This document shows positions 22,518 through 33,186 of a stretch of DNA of 64,000 nt, one piece after another (the stretch's first letter is position 1; each line of letters starts with the position of its first letter). The stretch is from assembly GCA_025024175.1 (NCBI GenBank), contig QCXZ01000041.1:46619786-46683785 (forward strand), in the 5' to 3' direction. The notes beneath the pieces are model-generated. The model was not told the origin of the DNA. It worked only from the letters and a program-made list of their open reading frames with translations, and searched no databases. Source of the stretch: Rhyzopertha dominica. Its lineage: Eukaryota; Arthropoda; Insecta; Coleoptera; Bostrichidae. The translations under genes were made by a program, and so were the position numbers.

Positions 22518-25500
22518 CAGACACAAGTGAGAGAGACAAACATACGACAACGAACGCAATGAATAAGGACAATTCTTTAGAGAAAGTGAAAAAGTCAATC
22601 TGGAGGGTGGGTACATGGAACGTGAGGGGTGTAAATGGCAAAGAGAAAGAACTGGAGGAAGAATTTGGAAAGATAGACCTGGATCTGCTAGGCATTACTG
22701 AAACAAAGAAGAAAGGTAAAGGAGTGCTGAAAATGAACAGTGGGATACTTTTAATATATAGTGGAGTAAAAGGGGATATGAGGGCCTCATGTGGAGTAGG
22801 ATGCATACTAAAACAAAACATGGTAGATAATCTACGTAAATGGGACGGCATATCTGAAAGAATACTAACAGTAGAAATTAGCCAGGGAAGAAACGGAATC
22901 TATACATTCATTATTGTATATGCGCCGAATGAAAATGAAACAATGGCAGTGAAGGAGCAATTCTGGGAAGATCTAACCATAGCAACTGAAAATAGTAAGG
23001 GAAGGACAATCGTTTTGGGAGACTTCAACGGACGTGTGGGGAAGAAGGATAATACAACAGCCTCGACAATAGGAAGACACGGTGAAGAGAAACGAAACAA
23101 CAACGGTAGAAGACTGCTGGATTATTGCATGCAGTTTGATTTAATTGTTACAAATACATTTTATATGCACAAAGATATACACAGATTCACAAGAGAAGTA
23201 CTGAGCAGGGGAGAGAGATCTATCATAGACTACATAATTACCGAAAGATGCTTCCATAAGAATGTTAGAGATGTCAGAGTACGAAGAGGATCCGAAATAT
23301 ATTCTGACCACTATTTGGTTATGGCCAAACTATGGATAAAGGATACTGAGAAAGTAAAGCCGCAAAATAAAGTTAGCAAAAAGCCAAACGAAAGAATAAA
23401 ATCGTTCAAGCTTACACAACCCAACATTGCTCAGAAATACAAAAATATAATAGACAATGAAATAGAGGGAATACAGCAAATAGAAAAAGCAGATCTGGAA
23501 ATCTTATGGCAAAAATTTAAAAAAATAGTGTTAAGAGCAGCTAAACAAGCATGCGGAACAATAAAAGAAAATAGTAATAATAAGAAACAGACACACTGGT
23601 NGAGCGAGGAAATCAAACAACAAATAAAATTGAAGAAGATAGAGTGGACTAAATATTTAAATAATAAAACTGCTGACAACTATAACAACTACAAGAAACA
23701 AAGAAAGATTGTAAAGAACTTAGTANCGACAGCAAAGGAANCGGACTGGAATGAATTTGGTAATAGAATAGAAAATGCATACAAAGGAAATCAGAAACTC
23801 TTTTACAAAATATTAAAAGGACTAAGAAAACCAGAAGAAGAGCCAAACAGGACTATTAAAGACAAAGAAGGTAGGATCTTAACAGAAGCAGATGCCATTA
23901 TTCGAAGATGGAAAGAATATTTTCAAGAACTGACACAAAACACAAAATCTCTACATTACAGTAACACAAACAATATACTAGAGGTCCCAAATACAAACAA
24001 TCTAGAAGAAATAACACTCCAAGAAGTCATAAATGCTGTCAAAAGGCTTAAGAGGGGTAAAGCGCCAGGGCATGACATGGTGACAACTGAAATGATACAA
24101 AACATCGGAGAAAAGGGAATAAAAATGTTGACAGACATATTCAACAGAGCAATGGACGAAGGAAAAGTCCCAGATGATTGGACGGTGGGTGTAATACTGC
24201 CGATCTACAAAAAAGGGGACAAAAAAGAATGTACCAACTACAGAGGCATTACCCTCCTAAGCACAATAGAAAAACTTTATGAAATCATCCTCGAAAAGAG
24301 ACTGCAAAATATAATCGAAAACCAATTAGACGAGGCACAATGTGGATTCAGAAAGGGCCATAGTATACAGGATCATATCTTTACCCTAAATCAGACCGCC
24401 AGCAAAATATTAACGCAAAATAAGGAAGCCTTCATAGGATTTATAGACTTAGAGAAAGCGTTCGACCGCGCACCGAAAGAAAGGATTTGGACAAGTTTGA
24501 AACAGAGGGGAGTAGATACCAATTTAATAAGAGCAGTACAGAGTTTATATTGTGGAAATGTATGCTACGTAAGAACAAACAACAGAAGCTCAGAAACATT
24601 TGTTAGTGATGAAGGGCTCAAACAGGGCGGAGTGCTGAGCCCTGTGCTCTTCGCAGTTCTTATGGATGATGTAATTAAAGAATGTAGAAGGCTGCACACT
24701 GGAAAATTAGCCATAGGGTACAGAAATCTGAACATTATACAGATAGCAGAATGTGCATTCGCAGACGATGTGGCGATAATTACAAGCACAGAAAAGATGC
24801 TGCAAGAGAAACTACAAATATGGCAAGAGGTACTCCAAATAAACAACATGAACATGAACTTAACGAAAACAAAAGTTATGTCTATTTCAAACTATGAGAA
24901 GAATCTGAATATACAATTGAATGGACAAAAGCTGGAACAGGTGTCATGGTTCAAGTATTTAGGAGTGACAGTCGAACAAACAGGAAAACAAGAACAAGAA
25001 ATAGAAGCCAGGGTAAACAGTGCGGCCAGACTATACCACAGTCTTAGAGACTTTATAAACAAAAGGGAAGTGTCGCGTACAACAAAATTAGCAGTATATA
25101 AAACAATATACTGCCCCATACTGATGTTCGGGTGTGAATCATGGGTACTGACAGAAAGGACTAAAAGCAGAATTCAGGCAGTAGAAATGATGTATCTAAG
25201 AAGAATAAAAGGCATTTCGAGAAGAGACAGGATAAGAAACGATATAGTGCGAAGTGAACTCGGGGTTAAACCAGTGCTAAAAATCATAGAAGAAAGACAA
25301 CTTGCGTGGTTTGGACACTTAGTGCGGATGGANAACACGCGTCCAGCAAAACAGGTATGGCAAGCCATGCCTGGATCAAGGAAGATAAGAGGAAGACCAC
25401 GAACTACCTGGGACAAGGCAATAGAAAACATTCTGGGGGAGAGAAACCTAACGATGAATAAAGCAAAAAACTTAGCAATGGACAAGAAAAAATGGCAGAA

Positions 25501-25534
25501 GATAGTGCATGGAGGAAATCAGTTTACTAATTAG
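22469..25534 (+). CDS. non-LTR retrotransposon ORF2: AP endonuclease and reverse transcriptase
   Basis: 1021 residues, open throughout except four N-containing codons. AP endonuclease at 45-290: GTWNVRGVN (48-56), GITE with catalytic Glu78, GDFNGRVG (184-191), SDH (279-281). Reverse transcriptase at about 520-800: KRGKAPGHD, the YRGITLLS block (591-598), FIDLEKAFDRAP (658-669), QGGVLSPVLF (719-728), and FADDVAII with both Asp (764-771). The C-terminal region has YLRRIKGISRRDRIRN, LAWFGHLVRM and a RGRPRTTW motif common in RTE-like insect elements. It nicks target DNA and copies element RNA in place. Its frame is -1 relative to ORF1, and translation could also begin at the later Met near 22559. 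Confidence 0.9.
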   Translation: MGQDHKPVGRTKSKKLTDTSERDKHTTTNAMNKDNSLEKVKKSIWRVGTWNVRGVNGKEKELEEEFGKIDLDLLGITETKKKGKGVLKMNSGILLIYSGVKGDMRASCGVGCILKQNMVDNLRKWDGISERILTVEISQGRNGIYTFIIVYAPNENETMAVKEQFWEDLTIATENSKGRTIVLGDFNGRVGKKDNTTASTIGRHGEEKRNNNGRRLLDYCMQFDLIVTNTFYMHKDIHRFTREVLSRGERSIIDYIITERCFHKNVRDVRVRRGSEIYSDHYLVMAKLWIKDTEKVKPQNKVSKKPNERIKSFKLTQPNIAQKYKNIIDNEIEGIQQIEKADLEILWQKFKKIVLRAAKQACGTIKENSNNKKQTHWXSEEIKQQIKLKKIEWTKYLNNKTADNYNNYKKQRKIVKNLVXTAKEXDWNEFGNRIENAYKGNQKLFYKILKGLRKPEEEPNRTIKDKEGRILTEADAIIRRWKEYFQELTQNTKSLHYSNTNNILEVPNTNNLEEITLQEVINAVKRLKRGKAPGHDMVTTEMIQNIGEKGIKMLTDIFNRAMDEGKVPDDWTVGVILPIYKKGDKKECTNYRGITLLSTIEKLYEIILEKRLQNIIENQLDEAQCGFRKGHSIQDHIFTLNQTASKILTQNKEAFIGFIDLEKAFDRAPKERIWTSLKQRGVDTNLIRAVQSLYCGNVCYVRTNNRSSETFVSDEGLKQGGVLSPVLFAVLMDDVIKECRRLHTGKLAIGYRNLNIIQIAECAFADDVAIITSTEKMLQEKLQIWQEVLQINNMNMNLTKTKVMSISNYEKNLNIQLNGQKLEQVSWFKYLGVTVEQTGKQEQEIEARVNSAARLYHSLRDFINKREVSRTTKLAVYKTIYCPILMFGCESWVLTERTKSRIQAVEMMYLRRIKGISRRDRIRNDIVRSELGVKPVLKIIEERQLAWFGHLVRMXNTRPAKQVWQAMPGSRKIRGRPRTTWDKAIENILGERNLTMNKAKNLAMDKKKWQKIVHGGNQFTN

Positions 25535-25574
25535 TATAATATACCCTACACCAGTGTCTGGTACTCGGGTTCTG

Positions 25575-25597
25575 ATTATATATATATATATATATAT
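25575..25597. repeat. (TA)n tail of the non-LTR element
   Basis: An uninterrupted AT/TA run of about 23 bp lies 40 bp after the ORF2 stop. Simple-repeat tails instead of poly(A) are common in RTE-type elements. Confidence 0.8.
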
Positions 25598-25600
25598 TAA

Positions 25601-27940
25601 TCATTCAAAGCCAACTTGCAATGTGAGCCATTATTATCCAGAAAATAGAGGTCGTCTGAGAAGAAGAATTCAAAATATTTAAATGATTTCGGCAAAACAT
25701 TGGTAACTATAAGCAACAAAAATTAGCTTGATCTGCAACTTTGACTAAACTGGGAAATCACAATATATACTAATACTATAACAGAATAAATTTATCAAAT
25801 TAATAAAATGCCTAATTAGTAAATACGAGTACAGTCGTCTTTAATAGAGCATTTCTTGTTACAGCTACAGAGATCATGTAAGCATTACATAATTAGATAT
25901 ATTTAAGGCCAATAAACTCCAAGCAACTGTTGGGTGTTCATTCAGCAGTGTTAATGCATTCACAAGTTTTTACAATAAATCATGTGTGTTTTCCGTTAAG
26001 AAGTATGTTCCTATTTAACTGCCAGCACAAAAAATGCGTTCATATTACCGTAATAAAGGTACCAGCGAGAGTAGGAAATAATTTTTAAATTAAAATCAGT
26101 CACGGTGCGGAGTACATTCAAAACCACTGACACAGATAAGGCCAAGGAGCAGGTATCCACTTACACATTTCATAGTTTTTTGTCGGCATCCGGAGCAGGG
26201 TGGTATTGACCAAAAGGAAGAAGTACCGCAGACGAGGTATGTAGGCCGCGAGTCGGAAGAGGAAAGTGAGAATTCTAATTGCCCAAGATCAAAGAGGAAA
26301 TTAAACAAAAACTAATTGTTAGGTACAAAAAGCAATAAAATTGATCCGGGAAAAGAAGAAAGTCGATCTGCTACCTGGCTATTATAGCAGACGTGCGTTA
26401 TTAGCATCCACATAGCTTTTTTGATGAGTATTATTTACCTAGGTCGCCGGAAGCTTAGCTAAAGGATTTTGCGGATCTAGTTTAACTAGCCTCAAGGTTG
26501 ATTTAGTGGCAGATGGAAACGTGCGATAGCTTTATTAGGTTAGAAAGAACATCTAAAAGTCGTGGCTAATTATCTACACCAGTTAGGAATTTCAATGATT
26601 CATCTGAAACAGCAGGTTGTTTAAAAAGAAAGGACGATAATTGAACGTCAAACATAATCGTCCGTTTTTGATTTTAAAATACATATATCTAGAGAGTCTT
26701 TTTCAGTTAAATCTCTATTAACAGTTTGTATTCCACGGAAGACATTTTTGTAATATATTCATACAAAATGAAGTATAGATTCTACAACCCTTTACTCGAA
26801 GCTTATTTTAAGAATTTACTCTTTTTATTCTTATGACTCATCTGGAAAAACGAATTCTTGTCTGTTAATCGTGTTTACGTCCTTATTTAATTTCAACTGA
26901 AAATTAGATCAAAGATTTAAACAGAAACTTGTCAAACAACAACAAGTGCTCTTTATTTATTTGTTTATTGAAAGCTTCAGTTTTTTTTGCTGGACATCGG
27001 GGCTGCAGTAAACATGTAGATTAATAGAGAACTCTAACATACATACATAAAACATTTTCAAGCTTATTTTTTTAAAATATTTATGTATACGTCGAAAATT
27101 TTGATAATCAAACATTGTAAAATATAGTAAAATCAAAAGTAGTTTATTTACCTGGATTCCTTGCATCACATGTATTATTTATTTTCGTTTATATTCTGGT
27201 TTAATAATTTCTTAGTTCAAAATAAAGAAAGCAAAATAATTATTTTTGGTGTGTCAGGTGTCCGTTTATTTGTATGTTATGTGGTTATTTTTTCTAGACT
27301 GTCAACGTCTGTGTTAATTACTGTTCGTTGTTAGACAATACTGTTGTATATAATACTAAGTATTTGCGTATCAGTCGTACCATTTACAGTTTTGTTTATG
27401 TTATTTGTATGTGTATCACTTCAAATCGTTTTTGTGTGTGTTAATTGGCACACACGATCGATTTTCAAGAACTTGTAGTGGTATTCTTGTAGTGAAACAC
27501 TATGACCTACAAGATCACTGGACTTGACTTTTTTAAAGAGTAATATTAAAATGAATTTTCAAAGAAAGGTTTAAGGTTATTAAGATTAATTAAATTTAAT
27601 ATTTTCCTCATATTACAGTAGGAATGAACAACGGCTGTTCTAAGGGATTATGTTTACCACAAACTATAACAAAATTATTTATGGATATTATTTTTGAGCA
27701 CCTATTCATGATTAAAACCTATGTAATAAAATAAGTAACTGATAATTGGAATGATCTGTTCTTAAACTTACCAAAATTAACATTTTCTTTGGTTTTTCGT
27801 CGCCGTGGTGTCAAATTATGCCTATATGCAAAAATATTAAAAATGCTTTTTCTCCTCAAGACTGTTTAAGTGTTCTACATAACCACCTACTTAAAAATTG
27901 TAATTTATTTTAATTACACATAAATAATCTAGTGTAGTTA
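25601..27940. other. AT-rich intergenic, nothing firm
   Basis: No gene recognised. A minus-strand frame at 26096-26308 ends with a Cys/His-rich stretch that faintly recalls a piggyBac C-terminus (see rejected items). Confidence 0.4.
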
Positions 27941-27949
27941 ACAAAATTT

Positions 27950-28870
27950 GTATTAGATTGTATTGTATTTTTAGAAAACCAACCTGTACAGACAACATTA
28001 TCCCTTATTCTTCTGTGCACCCTCATACACATAAAATACCCCTTTTTCTTTCTCTTTTCACAAACTTTTTAAAATTCTTCTTTCTTTAAATGCCTTTGGA
28101 TTTGGTGTAATTTTCCAAATTGTTTAAAATAACGGTTTTCCAAATGACTTAATAGAAAAATTGTTCCCCAAATATCCTTTAAAACCTTCACACGTGAAAA
28201 AAAATTTTGTACCTCTCAGGTTTACTGGTCAAGTCTGAATTTACTTTTCTAAATTAATTTCATTTAGTGACACAAATATTGCCTTTTCTACTGTAGACAG
28301 CATGTGTTTCCGTTTTGTCCATAATAAAGATGAAATTTCAGTTTAAAATGATTCAGGCGTATATAGCTTTGCATGTAGCGACTGTAATTCTGTTTATATT
28401 AGACAAACGGGAAGATCCTTTCTTATTAGGGGAAATGAGCATCTAAAACAATTTAATAAGTATAAAAATACAGACATTCAACTTCAAATTCTTAGTTAGC
28501 GAATCATTTGTTATACTATAAAAACACTTCCACTTTAGACAATTTCAAAGTTTACATTTTGTGAGAAATCTTCAAAATTAAACTATTTAGAAATTTTAGA
28601 GGTATACAAATGACCAAAATTGGACAATTCTAAATGATTCTTGCAATTTCAATTGTTCCATTCTAAATTTTTTATTTGAACGTTAATTTTTATGTTGCTG
28701 GTTTCAAAGCTGTTTTTCATTTTCAGTCAAGGTTGCTAGTTTAGATTTTTAGATTCTTTTATATTAGTTTGGCAACGTCATAATATATTTTTTGGTGATT
28801 TGGTACTGACGATGGCTTATTAGCCTAAAGCGCTTTTCTTATTAATGAAATATTGGGATTAAACTTGGTG
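27950..28870 (+). pseudogene. older Penelope-like element relic (RT end, GIY-YIG, 3' tail)
   Basis: At about 27975 the plus strand reads FRKPTCTDNIIPYSSVHPHT, the PLE block following the palm ('YRKPT.TD..I...S.HP..hK'). At 28370-28500 it reads ACSDCNSVYIRQTGRSFLI with NEHLKQF, a GIY-YIG core with the central Gly changed to Arg. The C-terminal phrase LNYLEILEVYK follows near 28580. The tail at 28806-28829 has CTGACGA, a GGCT/AGCC hairpin and TAAA. This family differs from copies 1 and 2. Stops and shifts throughout; a fossil. Confidence 0.7.
28806..28829 (+). ncRNA. hammerhead-like motif in older PLE tail (decayed)
   Basis: CTGACGA matches the hammerhead CUGANGA box exactly. It is followed by T, a GGCT-TATT-AGCC hairpin and then TAAA where GAAA is expected. 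It lies at the same position relative to the PLE coding end as the hairpins at 2428 and 14084. The changed G would inactivate a ribozyme. Confidence 0.35.
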
Positions 28871-29800
28871 AAGTTTATTTAACAAGAATAAATTCAAGAA
28901 ATCCGCGTTGAGTAGTATGAATCAGTTTTAAACGTTTAATAATTTTTTTATATAAAAGAACGCAAGGAAACAATGTGCCGCACATCGTTGAATATTCCAC
29001 ATATAAGGTTAGGTGCAAATTAAGAATAACTTAGCATTGTATTCTACTATATCAAATTAATGAAATCTTAAATGGAATTAAACACAAAATAATATCTTTT
29101 TTTCCATTTTGGTCCTTTTGATGTACCTCTGCAGACAGCGAACGAAATAATAGCATTTTATCAGCGAAAGCAAAAAAAATACATTCCAGGCATCTGTAAT
29201 TCCCTGCAATCCTTTTATTCAAGACGCCGAGTAAGCGTCCATTGTCAAGAATCATTCAGCTGCTGCGTGGACTTTTTAGTTTACAATGCGTTAATTTCCA
29301 TGACTACAGAAGCGGTGGTCGATTCGTCAGTCTCCAGCATTGACCCATTGTATCAAACAATAGCTGCAAAATTGGCCAATTTATTATTTTAACGGAACCG
29401 GAATGACTCAATTACTGCAAGACGAGGGGAATAACTAAACTGAAACTATTCGGTTTCGCAATCGAAGGTAGGTGGGCAGGAATCCGCCTGGGACCGCCGC
29501 TACTTCTGCTGTCTCACTATTTTAAAGAGCTTTTTAAACACTTATTCATCCTGGCTGCGCTCCTGCATCTTCTTTGTTCGATGGCCAGCGGTGGAGACAA
29601 AAAAAGAATACTGTTAACTGTTAATGGTTTTTACGGAGGAGAGTTAATTGCATAAGCTGGTAAGCGCTCTGGTGAAAAGAGATCTGGACTTGACATCGAG
29701 CTGGATTACGCAGATTTCGTTTACGTTATGTGGGATGATGTGGAATAATGAGCTGACAGATTGATGTGTGGTGATGTGTTTACGATATTTTCCATGCGTT
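28871..29800. other. intergenic, nothing recognised
   Basis: GC is slightly higher between 29270 and 29600. Short frames on the minus strand (29052-29255, 29644-29958) show no domain; the second overlaps antisense to the transposase relic that follows. Confidence 0.4.
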
Positions 29801-29809
29801 ACCTTAAGT

Positions 29810-30168
29810 CCAACTGGATATTTTATGCCAGATAAGCATAATCTGGTCATGGATACTGACGTTGGTTTGCAGATGTGACGTATTCTACGTTGCATTTGAT
29901 GCCTAGTAAACAACATCGGTAATTTTATAGCAAAATTGTGTTCAGAGATGAGGCTCATTTTTAGCTTAACGGGATTAACAATAAAGACAATAATTACCGG
30001 ATATTGAGTGATACCAACCCAGAATATGCGGTTTACATGCTAGTGGCCTTATTGGAAATTACTAATCATTATTTTTACTAAAGAAACAGTTGAAGTTACA
30101 ACACCGAAGTTGAAAATGGTTAAAACCATATTGGTACACTTTCACCAACAAAGATACATATTGGCAAT
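29810..30168 (+). pseudogene. Tc1/mariner-class transposase relic (first catalytic block)
   Basis: Plus-strand readings in shifting frames give RWFADVT near 29855, then FYSKIVFRDEAHF followed by a stop and LNGINNKDNNYR at about 29925-29997, then LSDTNPEYAV. This reproduces the insect family pattern 'Fy.KI.FSDEAHF.LNG.vNkqN.RiW...nP', where the Asp of DEAHF is catalytic. Downstream of this block the similarity fades, and the foldback element begins at 30172. Probably a decayed DUF4817-type transposase, older than the foldback insertion. Confidence 0.6.
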
Positions 30169-30561
30169 ATACAGTAGCGTGCAAAAAAATCGGACACTGA
30201 GTGAAATTTTTTTGAACGTGAACGTGAACGTGAATGAAGCTACCAATTGACGCGGGGTTTTTTGCTGTTTGATTATCATTTTCTTGTTAACGTTTCCAAT
30301 AAATATCGTTGAGATTGTTTCACTGTATGAAAAGTTATGGTATCACGTTTCAATGCATATCAAAATCTAACCGTGCAAAAAAACCGGACACTTCCACAAA
30401 ATTTATTTATAGAAGCACAAAATTAACATTTATCTGACAGAACTATGGATCAATATTTAGCCGCATAACCTGTTACAGCAATAACAGCAGCACAGCGGAG
30501 TCGACCAAACTGATAATTTCCTGGAGAGGAATTTTCTTTTATTCCGCCTCCAGCGTTGCCA

Positions 30562-30880
30562 TCAAGTCGTCCGCTTCTTAAATTTTCGGACGCGTACGCG
30601 CCTTCCTAGCTCTTCCCACAAGTGCTCGATCGGATTGAGGTCCGGCGACTGTGCTGGGCACTGCACATTTTCTCGGTGGCGTGCGGAAGCATAACCTCTT
30701 CCAAATATCAAACGATATTGGTTGGCGTTCATCTTGCCGTCCACACGTCTCAGCAGACCGACCAAGTCACAGCTGAAGCGGCCTGAAAAATACACTATAG
30801 CATAGCTCACATTTTCAGAAATTTCTAGAGAAGACTACTCCAAATCAATACGTTTCTACCAGCGTGCTTGATAGTGGGGA
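30562..30880 (-). pseudogene. Tc1 transposase C-terminal fragment, left arm
   Basis: The minus-strand frame contains SYAIVYFSG, GKMNANQYR and then SPDLNPIEHLWEELGRRVR, the C-terminal block whose Glu is the third catalytic residue of DD34E transposases. Just upstream, near 30860, the phrase for PTIKHAG matches the 'P..KHGGG' block of the right arm. No N-terminal half exists. Confidence 0.8.
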
Positions 30881-31400
30881 CGAAGATACCAAATCCGAAC
30901 CGAACCGGTTCGAAAATCTTGTGGTCGGATGTGAGTAAATTTAATTTGGTATCTTCGGTCGGCATTCGGTTCGTGCGCCGGCCGGACGGAAAATGCTTCG
31001 ACCACCCTTATCAAGTCCCCACTATCAAGCACGGTGGTGGAAACGTAATGATTCGATGGTAATCTTTCCTAAAAATTTCTGAGAGTGTGAACTATGCTAT
31101 AGTGTATCTTTCAGGCTGCAAGATGAACGCCAACCAATATCGGAAGATATTGGAAGAGTTTATGCTTCCGCACGCCACCAAAAAAATGTGTAGTGCCCAG
31201 CACAGTCGCCGGACCTCAATCCGATCGAGCACTTGTGGGAAGAGCTGAAAAGCGCGTCCGCCTCTGAAAATTTAAGAAAGCCGACGACTTGATGGCAGCG
31301 ATGGAGGCGGAATTGAAGAAAATTCTCCTCAAGAAAATCATCAGTTTGGTCGACTCCGTGCCGTCCCGTTGTGCTGCTGTGATTGCCGTAAAGAGTTTTG
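30868..31400 (+). pseudogene. Tc1 transposase middle and C-terminal fragment, right arm
   Basis: The frame 30868-31062 has ILWSDVSKFNLVSS (first catalytic Asp; the usual Glu of 'SDES' is Val here), GIRFVRRPDG and PTIKHGGGNVMIRW. After a shift, VNYAIVYLSG and CKMNANQYRKILEEF follow near 31085-31165. A further shifted frame contains the same SPDLNPIEH region as the left arm. A ~40-bp gap relative to the left arm removes part of the region before KMNANQYR. Confidence 0.8.
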
Positions 31401-31693
31401 CGACTGAGTATTAATCCATAGTTGTGTCAGATAAACGTTAATTTTTTGGTTCTTTAAATAAATTTTGTTTTACTACGGTTTTTTTGCATGGTTAGATTTT
31501 GATATGCATTGAAACGTGATATCACAACTTTTCATATAATGAAACAATATCAACCATATTTATTGGAAATGTCAACAAGAAAATAAGAATCAAACTGTAA
31601 AAAACCCCGTGACAATTAGTAACTTCAGTCACGAGTTATCGACGTTAAAAAAAAATTTCACTCGGTGTCCGGTTTTTTTTGGACGCTACTGTA

Positions 31694-33180
31694 TATATTG
31701 ATGTGAAACCCATAATGATTTTCGGCAATGCATTGCCTTGACTAAACTTGTTACCTATGCAAAGCTACACCGAGCGAAATCAACAAGAATAATTGAAAAA
31801 AAGTGATAAATCAGAAGTTCCTTACTTTTGGTTTGTCACTCAAATTAAGCTATACTTTTTTATTGGTTATGACTGCTGCAAGAAATATTTATCTTTACAT
31901 TCTTTAAATACAATTTAATTTTTGTGTTTTGTAAAGATAAGCAGTATGATGGAAAAATTATCACTAACTGACAAATTGCAGAACAAAATTCTCGGAGACC
32001 ACATTTCCCAACTGTAAGCTATAATCAGACCTAATATACCAGCCCTGCCAAAGAACGATTTAATTATTTCGTTTATCTGCCTTGATAAGAGGTGAGCCAA
32101 TATATTTTCATGATTCATGTAATAAAGAATATTATTGCTCATTCCGATAACCCGGGAAACATTATTGATTGTGACATTGAAGGATGTTGGCGTGAAACAG
32201 TAGACAACCCAGGAAACCTAATAAGAGGCGTAGGATTTCCGTTTCGAAAGACAAACACAGGACAATAGCATACTGGAATTCACATATTCCTTCCTTATAG
32301 AAGTAAACAACCTTGTTAATTCTTGGTTGCTGTTAACTTTCAGGACAAGTTTTGTATTTCTAAATCAAAATCAGTCAACACGGTAAAAAAGGTATGATAA
32401 TACTGAAATGTCTTGAGTTATTTGAGTTATCAAATCAATATAAAGTATAAACATTTGACGGAAAGATATTAAACTAAATAAGCTATCGATCGAAACAAAA
32501 TGGAGGATCACCAACCGTTTAAACTGTGTGTGATGGTAAGCATGTGCGTTATTCGGATCCAATGCCAATAAAAATAATAATCGCCATATAGCGGGGAGTA
32601 TATTAGGTCGTATTTTTTATCACCTTTCCACGCATGTTAAAAACAACTTCGTTATCTGCTAGCTCATATGTCATTGGGCATTTAATTTTAGTTACTATGA
32701 TTGTACGCTAGACTTTTGTCTAATCGATAATGTTTTTTAGTAAGAGAACCTATCAACATTTACAGTAACTATATTAATTATATAAACGGTATTCGCTTAA
32801 CAATTAGTGCTTTTGAACATGCTCAAGCCATAGACTGACAGTTTCTAAATGATTAACAAATCAAAACATGTCATGAAAAAGTATTGCCGCCTTTGACCTG
32901 GAATAGAACAAGGAATCTTTGATTACTAACGTGTTAACTACTACACTACAAAGTACTATCGTTATACTGTTCAGATTCGAGATTAAAGCGTCATATGTAC
33001 AACATGTAATGCTGCTGAATGGTATCCGCTTTATTTGCAGCTGTATCGCTCCTCGCTCAGTATTTTCGAGCTTCAGGGCGGAATTGTATAGTATATATAA
33101 TCAAAGATAATTATGGACCTGAATGCATGTGAACATAAATGAACATAAGAGATAGTGCTATTGAGTTAACAGGCCAACAT
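31694..33180. other. intergenic, nothing recognised
   Basis: No domain-bearing frame and no repeat boundary seen. Confidence 0.4.
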
Positions 33181-33186
33181 ATATGA

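Larger units (their letters stand above)
21330..25600 (+). mobile_element. full-length-looking two-ORF non-LTR retrotransposon (RTE-like)
   Basis: It has a roughly 400-bp GC-richer 5' untranslated region, ORF1, ORF2 overlapping ORF1 by 49 bp, a ~40-bp 3' untranslated region and a (TA)n tail. Both ORFs are open apart from five N bases. The short 3' end with a simple-repeat tail and the ORF2 C-terminal domain resemble the RTE-type lineage behind 'craniofacial development protein 2-like' annotations; the L1-like ORF1 is less usual for classic RTE, so clade assignment is tentative. It inserted into a Tc1 element. I could not identify a target-site duplication. Confidence 0.85.
30172..31691. mobile_element. 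palindromic foldback derivative of a Tc1-like transposon
   Basis: Both ends are inverted copies (CAGTAGCGT(G/C)CAAAAAAA, then CGGACAC(T/C)GAGTGAAATT), flanked by TA at 30170-30171 and 31692-31693. The inverted similarity does not stop at normal TIR length: the left arm (30172-30894) is an inverted copy of the right arm (30943-31691), so both arms carry the C-terminal part of a Tc1 transposase and its 3' untranslated region, pointing outward. Left-arm gap of about 57 bp and right-arm gap of about 40 bp are relative deletions. The apex is a short loop of about 48 bp. The 5' half of the parent Tc1 is gone. Both termini are preserved, so a Tc1 transposase supplied elsewhere could in principle recognise it. 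Confidence 0.85.

Noticed and set aside
22386..22851. Long minus-strand open frames inside the non-LTR element
   Set aside because: They are antisense to ORF1 and ORF2, which have clear domains; the antisense frames are composition artefacts.
26096..26308. Minus-strand frame with CSGCRQKTMKC and HRD near its end, recalling a piggyBac C-terminal Cys/His region
   Set aside because: Only one short block fits, no upstream DDE region, TTAA site or TIR was found. Too weak to annotate.
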